From Bog-375 sp049587755 (GTDB taxonomy: Bacteria; Acidobacteriota; Terriglobia; Bryobacterales; Bryobacteraceae), in the NCBI GenBank assembly GCA_049587755.1, contig JBAVEN010000049.1:65681-129680 (forward strand): a stretch of DNA of 64,000 bases. The letters run 5' to 3'. Under the pieces are notes generated by a model. That model was not told the origin of the DNA. It was given only the letters and a program-made list of their open reading frames with translations, and searched no databases. The position numbers and the translations under genes were made by a program. This document shows, in pieces, positions 51,176 through 58,336 of the stretch (the stretch's first letter is position 1; each line of letters opens with the position of its first letter).

Positions 51176-51589
51176 ATGGCACTCACCCGTTCGGATCGCG
51201 ATCCAAAATCTCCGCCGCTTCCCACCGACGCTGAAATCGACATCCTGGCTGTTCTTTGGCGGCTGGGACCGGCGACGGTGCGCGAGGTCCACCAGGAGCT
51301 CGGCAAAGACTGCGGCTACACGACCACGCTGAAGCAGATGCAATTGATGATGGAAAAGGGGCTGCTCATCCGCAGCGAGCGTTTTCGGTCGCATGTCTAC
51401 GAGGCCGGCGTACCCAAAGAACAAACCCGCAAGCAGATCGTTGGCGACCTGCTGAAGCGCGCGTTCGACGGGTCGGCCAAGAGCCTCGTGATGGGCGCTC
51501 TCGCGGCGGAACCCGCTTCGCGTCAGGAGTTGGCCGAGATCCGCAAGATGCTCGAGGAGTTTGCGGAAAAGAAAGGACGCTGTCGATGA
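51176..51589 (+). CDS. BlaI/MecI/CopY family transcriptional repressor
   Basis: 137 aa. The winged helix is recognisable in TDAEIDILAVLWRLGPATVREVHQEL, GYTTTLKQMQLMMEKGLL and the wing SERFRSHVYEA, followed by a helical dimerisation tail. It overlaps the downstream M56 peptidase by four bases (ATGA), so the pair is translationally coupled. By analogy with BlaI-BlaR1 it is cleaved or released when the membrane peptidase senses a signal. The twin palindromes just upstream are its likely sites. Beta-lactam sensing should not be assumed; no beta-lactamase is nearby. Confidence 0.93.
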   Translation: MALTRSDRDPKSPPLPTDAEIDILAVLWRLGPATVREVHQELGKDCGYTTTLKQMQLMMEKGLLIRSERFRSHVYEAGVPKEQTRKQIVGDLLKRAFDGSAKSLVMGALAAEPASRQELAEIRKMLEEFAEKKGRCR

Positions 51590-53412
51590 ACGCCATCCAG
51601 TTCCTCTCGTCACAGCCGTGGGTGGAACGCCTCGGCTGGACCCTGGTCCACTTCCTCTGGCAGGGTGCAGTGATTGCGGCTGTCTATGCCGCTGTCCGCA
51701 AAGGCATCCCGCCCTCGTCCAGCCCGAATACGCGATACATCCTCGCCTGCGCGGCGCTCGCAGCCATGCTGGCCGCTCCATTCGCGACCTGGTACCTGGT
51801 GCGCCCGGCGGACGCGGCTCCAGTTGCGGCCCATCTCGCTGGCCGCGCTTCCTCTGCCGCTCCGGCCACGATCATCGCTTTGCCCGCATCCGTCAGCGCA
51901 ACCATTTCCGACGTGCGGGCGGGACAGTTTTTGTCCTGGGTGGTTGTAACCTGGCTAACTGGCGCGATGGCGTTTTGGGCGCGTTTGATGGGCGGATGGG
52001 TCGTTGCCGCTCGCATGCGATCCACGCAGGTTCGGCCTGCGCCGCCGGAATGGCGGCGGGCGCTCGGTGAGCTCGGCGCCCGGATCGGCCTCTCGCGCCC
52101 CGTGCGGTTATTGGTGTCGGCGCTGGTCGAGGCGCCGGCCGTAGTCGGCTGGCTGCGCCCGGTGGTGCTGGTTCCCGTCGGAGCGCTGGCCGGCATACCG
52201 GCCGAACAGATGGAAGCGCTGCTGATTCACGAGCTGGCCCACATCCGGCGTCACGATTATCTGGTGAACCTCTTGCAGAGCGTTGCCGAGGCGCTGCTGT
52301 TCTACCATCCGGCGGTGTGGTGGGTGTCGGGGCATATTCGCGCCGAGCGCGAACTGTGCTGCGATGACGTTGCCGCGCGGGCCAGCGGTGACGCGCTAAC
52401 GTATGCGCGCGCCCTGGCGGAGCTGGAATCGCACCGTCCGGCCCACCTCAATGCCGCCCTCGCCGCCAGCGGCGGTTCGCTGGCGGACCGCATTGCGAGG
52501 CTGCTGGGCCAGTCCCGGCCGGTATCGCAAACACGCTCCGGAATGGGGGCCATCGTGACCGCGATTCTCCTCACCGTCACGGCTTTCGGACTGTTCGGCC
52601 AGTCCGACGCCGCGCCGCGATTTGAGGTCGCATCGGTCAAACGAAATATCTCGGCCCCGCATCATATGATCGTCAGACCGCGTCCCGGTGGCGGAATGTT
52701 TGCGGAAAACGCCCCTCTGATAATGCTGATCGAGAACGCCTACAGCGTCCAGGCCTTTCAAATCTCGGGAGGTCCAAGCTGGATTCAATCCGACGGTTAT
52801 GACATCGAAGCCAAGGTCGATGGCAAAGCCGGCCGGGCCGAGACTTTTCTCATGCTGCGATCGCTCCTCGAAGACCGGTTCCAGCTCAAGCTCCACCGCG
52901 AAACCAAAGAGCTGCCCGTATATGCGCTGACCGTGGCGAAAAGCGGCCTCAAGCTGCAACAGCCGAAGGAAGGCAGTTGCATTCCCCTCGGCGCGAACGG
53001 GCAGTTGCCACGGTCTTCGACCGCGCCAGTACAACATGCACCGGGTTTTCCGTGCGGCATGCCCGGGGTGATGATGGAACCGTCAGGCGTGCGGTTGGAG
53101 GGAGGAAAGGTGGCCATGCCGGACTTCATCAGAGTGCTTGGGATGGTGTTGGGCCGCCCTGTTGTTGACAGGACGGGGTTCACCGGAACATTCGACCTCC
53201 GCCTGGATTTTACTCCTGATGAGGCCGTGGCCGGACTTCCGCGTTCAGCCGGGGCAGGCAATCCCGAAAGCCCCCCGGCCGCAGCCGACCCCACCGGCCC
53301 GCCGCCGATCTTCACCGCCATCCAGGAGCAACTCGGGCTGAAGCTCGAATCGGCCAAGGGCCCCGTCGAGGTCCTGGTCATCGATCACGTGGAAAGGCGG
53401 TTCCAGAACTGA
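51586..53412 (+). CDS. M56 (BlaR1-like) membrane peptidase fused to TIGR03435 domain
   Basis: 608 aa. Membrane helices lie in the N-terminal ~130 residues and near 320. The zinc motif HELAHIRRHD begins at residue 215, followed by ERELCCDDVAA with the third-ligand Glu, all as in active M56 peptidases. From ~345 the extracytoplasmic part begins FEVASVKRN and continues with RPRPGGGMFAENAPL, the DGYDIEAKVDGKA segment, LLEDRFQLKLHRETKELPVY and VDRTGFTGTFDLRLDF: the TIGR03435 domain, abundant in Solibacter-type genomes. This domain replaces the penicillin-binding sensor of BlaR1, so the ligand sensed is probably different. It is co-translated with the repressor. Confidence 0.93.
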   Translation: MNAIQFLSSQPWVERLGWTLVHFLWQGAVIAAVYAAVRKGIPPSSSPNTRYILACAALAAMLAAPFATWYLVRPADAAPVAAHLAGRASSAAPATIIALPASVSATISDVRAGQFLSWVVVTWLTGAMAFWARLMGGWVVAARMRSTQVRPAPPEWRRALGELGARIGLSRPVRLLVSALVEAPAVVGWLRPVVLVPVGALAGIPAEQMEALLIHELAHIRRHDYLVNLLQSVAEALLFYHPAVWWVSGHIRAERELCCDDVAARASGDALTYARALAELESHRPAHLNAALAASGGSLADRIARLLGQSRPVSQTRSGMGAIVTAILLTVTAFGLFGQSDAAPRFEVASVKRNISAPHHMIVRPRPGGGMFAENAPLIMLIENAYSVQAFQISGGPSWIQSDGYDIEAKVDGKAGRAETFLMLRSLLEDRFQLKLHRETKELPVYALTVAKSGLKLQQPKEGSCIPLGANGQLPRSSTAPVQHAPGFPCGMPGVMMEPSGVRLEGGKVAMPDFIRVLGMVLGRPVVDRTGFTGTFDLRLDFTPDEAVAGLPRSAGAGNPESPPAAADPTGPPPIFTAIQEQLGLKLESAKGPVEVLVIDHVERRFQN

Positions 53413-53454
53413 CTCCTACCCGGCGCAGGTTTCTAATAGGTTCCTGTCCGCGCC

Positions 53455-54084
53455 TTACGCGGCTCGGAGCTGGGCGCGAATCGACGCAAGTGCCGGTTGC
53501 AAGATGGTTTCGCGATCGACTCCGTAGCGGATCTTGGCGGTTCCGCCCGCATTCACGAAGCGGACGTCGGTCACACCAATGAAGCCAAACACGCTCCGAA
53601 GGTACGGCTCAACGAAGTTCAGCGCGGACGAAGGCGAACCTTGCTCGTATACGCCGCCGGAAGCGGTTACGAAGGTGGCCTTCTTGTCGGCAAGCAGGCC
53701 GACGGGCGTGCCGTTCTCGTAAACGAAGGTCTTCCCGGCTCGCGCCACCTGGTCAATCCAGAGCTTGAGGACCGAGGGGATGGAAAAGTTGTGCATCGGG
53801 ACGCCGACCACATACTCGTCGGCCGCTTTGAGCTCCGCGATCAGTTCATCGGAATCCACCAGGACCCTGCGCTGGCGAGCCGTGAGGCTGCCCTCGGGAG
53901 TGTAGGCGGCGCCGATCCACTCAGCACTGACCGGCTGCAGTTTGGTGTTGGCCAGATCGCGGGTGATGACCGTGCCATCCGGGTGCTTTCGCTGCCATTC
54001 CCGGACGAACTCGGCCGTCAATTGACGGCTGAATGATGTATCGTTGCCAAGAGGGCTGGAATCAATTCGAAGCAGGGTTGCCAT
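53455..54084 (-). CDS. azoR: FMN-dependent NADH-azoreductase
   Basis: 209 aa, flavodoxin-like. Family features are LRIDSSPLGNDTSFSRQL (phosphate loop), the VGVPMHNFSIPSVLKLWIDQ flavin-side segment, VARAGKTFVYENG and VTASGG. AAGGAG lies 11 bases upstream of the ATG at 54084. These enzymes reduce azo compounds and quinones, protecting against electrophile stress. The gene is divergent from a TetR regulator, the arrangement in which a TetR repressor senses quinone-like inducers; that regulation is inferred. Confidence 0.93.
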   Translation of the reverse strand: MATLLRIDSSPLGNDTSFSRQLTAEFVREWQRKHPDGTVITRDLANTKLQPVSAEWIGAAYTPEGSLTARQRRVLVDSDELIAELKAADEYVVGVPMHNFSIPSVLKLWIDQVARAGKTFVYENGTPVGLLADKKATFVTASGGVYEQGSPSSALNFVEPYLRSVFGFIGVTDVRFVNAGGTAKIRYGVDRETILQPALASIRAQLRAA

Positions 54085-54102
54085 CGGGTTCTTTCTCCTT
54101 TA

Positions 54103-54132
54103 CAACAGTTGATGCTTAGACGACATCTGTTG
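54103..54132. promoter_or_regulatory. Candidate TetR operator between azoR and tetR
   Basis: CAACAG (54103-54108) and CTGTTG (54127-54132) form inverted half-sites with an 18-base gap, between the azoR ATG and the TetR gene. A TATACT at 54161-54166 could be the -10 of the TetR gene. The spacing is longer than in usual TetR palindromes, so confidence is low. Confidence 0.35.
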
Positions 54133-54194
54133 ATTCGCCAAAAAACGACGAATGTTGTTTTATACTGGTAGCGGAAAGACATTTGCGGAAGGCT

Positions 54195-54791
54195 ATGCCC
54201 GAGGAAAGCTTCCAGACTCTCGATCCGCGCATCCGGCGCACTCGCTTGCTGCTTCAGAAATCCCTGGAGAAGCTATTAAAAAAGAAGGAGTTCGATCAAC
54301 TATCGGTGCAGGATATTACGGATGCAGCGACGCTGAATCGAGCCACCTTCTACGACCACTATGCGGATAAGTTCGCACTGCTGGAGTGTATGGTAGGCAG
54401 CCGGTTCCACGAACTGCTGGCGGAGCGAAAGGTACAGTTCGATGGCACCTGCGCGTCGGCTCTGAAGGCGCTTGTGCTGGCAGTCTGCAGTTATCTGATG
54501 CGCATGCAGGGTTCGCACTGCGAGCGGCAACTGGAACCCCACATGGAGTCGGCAATCATCGCTGTGGTGCGGCGTATGCTCCTCGACGGGCTCACACGGC
54601 ATCCCGCGGAGAACGCGATCGCCCCGGAAATGATCGCCGCGGCGGCAAGCTGGGCGATCTATGGCACAGCCAGGGAGTGGGCCCAAACCACCAATCGATG
54701 CGCGCCAGAGGAAATCGCAGATCAAGTTATGACGCTGGTTGCGCCCATCCTGCAGCTAGAGGCTGGGCCGGCGCAGCATTCCGCGGTGTGA
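54195..54791 (+). CDS. TetR/AcrR family transcriptional regulator
   Basis: 198 aa from the ATG at 54195, with GGAAGG upstream; a TTG start 12 bases earlier is rejected. The DNA-binding domain reads RRTRLLLQKSLEKLLKKKEF, then the helix-turn-helix SVQDITDAATLNRATFYDHY with the typical ATFYxHF-like recognition helix. The C-terminal ligand domain is helical and contains SWAIYGTAREWAQ. It probably controls the divergent azoreductase and itself. It ends 6 bases before the convergent acyltransferase-like gene. Confidence 0.92.
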   Translation: MPEESFQTLDPRIRRTRLLLQKSLEKLLKKKEFDQLSVQDITDAATLNRATFYDHYADKFALLECMVGSRFHELLAERKVQFDGTCASALKALVLAVCSYLMRMQGSHCERQLEPHMESAIIAVVRRMLLDGLTRHPAENAIAPEMIAAAASWAIYGTAREWAQTTNRCAPEEIADQVMTLVAPILQLEAGPAQHSAV

Positions 54792-54797
54792 TGCTGC

Positions 54798-55859
54798 CTA
54801 GGCCTGCACGGCCGCGACCGCGCGCTGCGGGCGCGCCGCACGCCGGCCGGTCCACCACAGCTTGGCGACGGCTAATCCAACCATCAGCGCGCCCAGCGAC
54901 ACCGTGGCGACGGCGGTTTGCGGGATCGTCAGGTTGCGGTGCAGAAACCTCGTCCAGCCGCCGTACACAATCACCACGTGCACCCAATAGACCATCAGTG
55001 AAGTCTTGCCCAGCGTTTGCATCCAGCTCCACCCGGCGCCCGCGCCGTATTCGGTCCAAAGGTAGGACCCCGCCAGACACGCTAGAATCACGCCGGTGCG
55101 AATCAGGACCAGCGTCGGGCTATCGGTCCAGAAATTGGATTTCGGGTAGATCGAGTATGGGAGATTGGAAAAATATTGATTGCCGAAAATCAGCGCGAAG
55201 GCGATCAGCACCGACCATTGCATCAGCCGGTCCATGCGGGCCTCGGCCGTGCGTTTCACGGCCAGGCCGGCTGCAATGCCGAATCCGACATACGAGGCGC
55301 AAGGGAAAAACGGGAAGTGGCCGCGCCCCGCGCCCGGCACCAGGTACTCGCGCAACAGCGGCGGCGCGCCATCCCACGGAAGGTTGGCCATCAACGGCGA
55401 CAGCATGGCAACACCCGCGGCGCCGAGCACGGCAAACCGCATCCGCCCCTCGGCGCCGAATGCCGCCGCCGCCGCAAACGCCGCCAGCGCCACCGCCATG
55501 CAGTTGAGAATATCCACCTTGGTCAGCTCCTGCAGGCTGCCGCTGGGGAAGCTGCCCAGCCAATTCGTGAAGCGGAATAGCAGCGCAATCACCATGATGT
55601 AACCCGCGCGGCGCAGCGCCGCCACCCAACGGCGCCAGGGGCTGACGTCGCGCCGCGCCAGGCTTTCCATTTGAAACGCGGTCGTCATCCCCGCCATGAA
55701 CAGGAATAGCGGCGCCGCCATGCCGCCCACAAACTGCGACAGCACGTAAGGGCCGCCGTCTCGCGTGTCCATGCGCGCAAAGGAGTTGAACGCGTGGCAC
55801 TGGATCATGATGACCACCGCTAGCCCGCGCATCCAGTCAAGAAAGGGGAATCGTTTCAC
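54798..55859 (-). CDS. DUF1624/DUF5009-like membrane acyltransferase
   Basis: 353 aa, about ten hydrophobic segments. The start is a GTG; MKRFPFLDWMRGLAVVIMIQ with the following CHAF matches the beginning of DUF1624 proteins, related to heparan-alpha-glucosaminide N-acetyltransferase, with the conserved Asp-Trp-x-Arg-Gly and a His in the first helix. LGKTSLMVYWVHVVIVYGG near the C-terminus is another family mark. The predicted activity is transfer of an acyl group across the membrane to a sugar or peptidoglycan-like acceptor, which is an inference. Convergent with the TetR gene. Confidence 0.85.
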   Translation of the reverse strand: MKRFPFLDWMRGLAVVIMIQCHAFNSFARMDTRDGGPYVLSQFVGGMAAPLFLFMAGMTTAFQMESLARRDVSPWRRWVAALRRAGYIMVIALLFRFTNWLGSFPSGSLQELTKVDILNCMAVALAAFAAAAAFGAEGRMRFAVLGAAGVAMLSPLMANLPWDGAPPLLREYLVPGAGRGHFPFFPCASYVGFGIAAGLAVKRTAEARMDRLMQWSVLIAFALIFGNQYFSNLPYSIYPKSNFWTDSPTLVLIRTGVILACLAGSYLWTEYGAGAGWSWMQTLGKTSLMVYWVHVVIVYGGWTRFLHRNLTIPQTAVATVSLGALMVGLAVAKLWWTGRRAARPQRAVAAVQA

Positions 55860-56246
55860 TTCGGAGTCTGCCTGTGCTTACCCAGTGCAATTTAGCACAA
55901 TTTGTTCCCGCGACGCCGGGCTCCGCAGCTAGCACCGTGCACTACGAGCGGCGAAGCTCAGCCAGGCGCGCGACCAAATCGGGGCGGACTTACGAGAATG
56001 GGCGCCGCCGTTACTTTCCCGTCTTCGACGTCGCGTTGGGAAATTGCGCCGCGGCTGTGCCGGCCTGGTGCGCCCGTGCCCGGTCGGGCTTAGCGTGGGT
56101 AGTTGTGGCCGTACCCTGCTCGAACCAGCCATGTATACCTTCACCATCCCCATGCGTCCTGTATCGTGTTGATTCCTAACGGCGTCCGCCACCGCCTTGC
56201 ACGTTTCCCCTAGCGGGGGTAAGCTGCGAGGTAGAGGAGTACTCGG
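55860..56246. other. Divergent intergenic region, nothing recognised
   Basis: 387 bases between the acyltransferase-like gene and the Gly/Tyr-rich protein gene. It must hold both promoters, but I find no convincing -35/-10 pair, no repeat copy and no credible small gene. Confidence 0.4.
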
Positions 56247-57011
56247 ATGAGGGCCCTACTCAGAATTACCCTTTCGTTCGCCGTGCTGGCCTGGTGTGCC
56301 ATGGCGCAGCGCGGTGGCGGGCACGGCGGCGGTGGCGGCGGGTTTCACGGCGGTGGTGGAGGCTTTAGCCACGGTAGCATTGGTGGCGCCTTCCGCGGCG
56401 GCGGATCCATCGGCTCCGGATATCGCGGCGGCTACGGTGGCACCAGAGGCTATGGTTACGGCCGTGGTTACGGTTACGGCCGTGGCTACGGTTACGGCGG
56501 CTACGGATATGGAGGCTACTGGCCGTATTACGGCTGGGGTTATCCCTGGTACGGCTTCGGACTCGGCTATTGGCCGGATTATTATGATTACGGGTATAAT
56601 AATTATTACCCGTATAATTACTATTATCCCGACACTTACGCGGATCCAGGTTATGCATATGCGCCAGGCCCGGCGGTAACATACCCTCCCCCGGATCCTC
56701 CGGCGCAAACAGTTGCACCGGGCACCTACACGGGTGCAGCCCATCCAGTTACTCACACCTATGACGAGTACGGGCAGGAAGTGCCGGCCACTACCGGAAG
56801 CGCCACGAAGAATTCCTCGCCCATTTACTTGTTCGCATTGAAGGGTGGTGGAATTCAGGCGGCGGGTTCCTATTGGATCGCCGGTCTGACGCTGCATTAC
56901 GTCACGCTGGATCGCCAGGAGAAGGAGGTGCCGCTGAGCTCGATCGACCGCACTCTCACCCTCCAGTTGAACCGCGAGCGCCGCGTTCCAATCACCCTGC
57001 CGCCCCAGTAA
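56247..57011 (+). CDS. Secreted Gly/Tyr-rich repeat protein
   Basis: 254 aa from the ATG at 56247, with GAGGAG 8 bases upstream. A signal peptide (RALLRITLSFAVLAWCAMAQ) is followed by ~60 residues of GGGGF/GGYR-type glycine repeats with three near-copies of GYGYGRG. A Tyr/Trp/Asn-rich aromatic block (~95-135) and a Pro-rich linker lead to a C-terminal domain of ~70 residues (SPIYLFALKGGGIQAAGSYW, then LHYVTLDRQEKEVPLSSIDR). The last part is a recurrent small beta domain of unknown function. The layout of low-complexity head, aromatic middle and folded tail parallels the protein at 3829-5469. Confidence 0.82.
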   Translation: MRALLRITLSFAVLAWCAMAQRGGGHGGGGGGFHGGGGGFSHGSIGGAFRGGGSIGSGYRGGYGGTRGYGYGRGYGYGRGYGYGGYGYGGYWPYYGWGYPWYGFGLGYWPDYYDYGYNNYYPYNYYYPDTYADPGYAYAPGPAVTYPPPDPPAQTVAPGTYTGAAHPVTHTYDEYGQEVPATTGSATKNSSPIYLFALKGGGIQAAGSYWIAGLTLHYVTLDRQEKEVPLSSIDRTLTLQLNRERRVPITLPPQ

Positions 57012-57165
57012 CAGGCCACTCCGGTTGCGGGAAGGCTCGGCGAACAGTTTGCAGAAGGGGCTGGAAGTCCCAAACTGCGGTTTCGAAATCCGGCAGAGGA
57101 GCGGAACTTCGCTCGTTCCCATCGCCAGCCGAGGCACGCCAGTTCGCATTGCATGTCAATTCTTA

Positions 57166-57194
57166 TTGACCCGCTGGTCAAGTTCCGTTATACT
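57166..57194 (+). promoter_or_regulatory. Promoter with operator-like palindrome over the -35 box
   Basis: TTGACC (57166-57171) and TATACT (57189-57194) with a 17-base spacer. The -35 is the left half of the palindrome TTGACC-CGCT-GGTCAA (57166-57181), a likely repressor or activator site. The first ATG is 44 bases downstream of the -10. Confidence 0.7.
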
Positions 57195-57238
57195 CTCCAA
57201 AAGCTGAAGTTGAGCTATTCGCACTCAGGACTAACTGG

Positions 57239-57727
57239 ATGACGACCAAGTCACTGACCGCACGACTGCCAACTGCCAGACTCGGTTTCTATATTGTTTC
57301 TATCCTGCTCGTTTGGGCAATGTGGCGCGTTACGACCTACGTGAACGACAGACCCTATCCAACGGCGCCGGAGAGCCCGCCGGAGCTGGACAAAGCCGTG
57401 GACGCGTACGAGGGCATTAACAACCTGCTCATTACTCTGGGAACCGGGCTATTGGGCGCGATGGGTTTCTTGTTGACCAGCAAGCCCAAACAGCACTACA
57501 GTCTGCGGGAGATGTGGCCGGCTATTCTGAGTGCGGTCTGTGTGGGCCTCTCCCTGTACTTCGGGTATGTTTCCTACCAGAACGTGGAATTCGTCCTGCT
57601 GAACTCCGTCGGAACCCTCGACACCGACCTGGTTCAATGGCCTAAGGCCGCTCATTTTTATACGCTGTTGGCGGGTGTTTTCTTTTTCGCCGACTTTATG
57701 ATGCAAGACCTGGGCAAGGCGGACTAA
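57239..57727 (+). CDS. Four-helix membrane protein of unknown function
   Basis: 162 aa. Hydrophobic segments at ~15-31 (LGFYIVSILLVWAMWRV), ~62-78, ~92-110 (AILSAVCVGLSLYFGYV) and ~140-155 (FYTLLAGVFFFADFMM). The loop between the first two is acidic and Pro-rich. I do not recognise the family. AGGA lies about 10 bases before the ATG. It is followed after one base by the PEGA-type gene, so both belong to one operon driven by the promoter at 57166-57194. Confidence 0.78.
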   Translation: MTTKSLTARLPTARLGFYIVSILLVWAMWRVTTYVNDRPYPTAPESPPELDKAVDAYEGINNLLITLGTGLLGAMGFLLTSKPKQHYSLREMWPAILSAVCVGLSLYFGYVSYQNVEFVLLNSVGTLDTDLVQWPKAAHFYTLLAGVFFFADFMMQDLGKAD

Positions 57728-57728
57728 T

Positions 57729-58061
57729 ATGAAAACCCAACGACTGTTCCCCGCGCTAGGATTGGCCCTCTGCTGCCTCTTTCTGTCTCCGGGGCTTCTG
57801 CGGTCGCAAATGCCGCAGCGGCCCGGCAAGCTATACGTCACGTCGGCGCCGCCGGGCGGCATTGTAACCATTGACGATCAGCAAATGCGCCGGACCACAC
57901 CCTTTACATTCGTGGTCTCTCCCGGGTATCACAAAGTGAAAGTCACAGGCCCGGAGGGCAAACCCATGAAATGCAATCCTGCCTCGCCAAATGTCCGTTC
58001 CGGTTTCACCGTGACCGTGAATTGCACAGCGGAAGGAAGGGAACCGCCCGCGAAAAAGTGA
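57729..58061 (+). CDS. Secreted PEGA-domain protein
   Basis: 110 aa. A signal peptide (FPALGLALCCLFLSPGLLRSQ) is followed by a single PEGA-like domain: GKLYVTSAPPGGIVTIDDQQ, RRTTPFTFVVSPGYHKVKVTGPEGK. PEGA domains are surface-layer or envelope-associated beta modules. Two Cys residues (in MKCNP and VNCTA) could form a disulfide. It is the second gene of a two-gene operon with the membrane protein directly upstream. The function is unknown. Confidence 0.85.
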   Translation: MKTQRLFPALGLALCCLFLSPGLLRSQMPQRPGKLYVTSAPPGGIVTIDDQQMRRTTPFTFVVSPGYHKVKVTGPEGKPMKCNPASPNVRSGFTVTVNCTAEGREPPAKK

Positions 58062-58160
58062 GTCGGCGGCCGCGAATCGGAGACGCCGGCTCTTAAGCCC
58101 ACCCAAGCCTCGTGCCTGACACAAAACACTCAGGGATGCGCTCTGGCCTCGCTCCGATGG

Positions 58161-58181
58161 GTTCAGAGCTGCGAGCGTCAG
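58161..58181 (-). repeat. Dispersed intergenic repeat, partial copy 5
   Basis: GTTCAGAGCTGCGAGCGTCA at 58161-58180 aligns with the first 20 bases of the reverse copy at 43092-43120 with about four differences, then diverges. Confidence 0.4.
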
Positions 58182-58336
58182 TACTTATAGGGTCACATTT
58201 GTTATGACGCTGGGCGACTGTTTTTGGATAAGTACGACTTCCTCACTGTTGGCGGGGCGCTGGCTGCAATCCGGGAATACCGAAACGCCGCACTGATTCG
58301 ACCTCAGCCAGACAGTGCCGGCTACCAGCCGTCGCG

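Noticed and set aside
51176..53412. Beta-lactam resistance operon
   Set aside because: The BlaI-BlaR1 pair lacks a beta-lactamase and its sensor domain is TIGR03435, so drug resistance is not supported.
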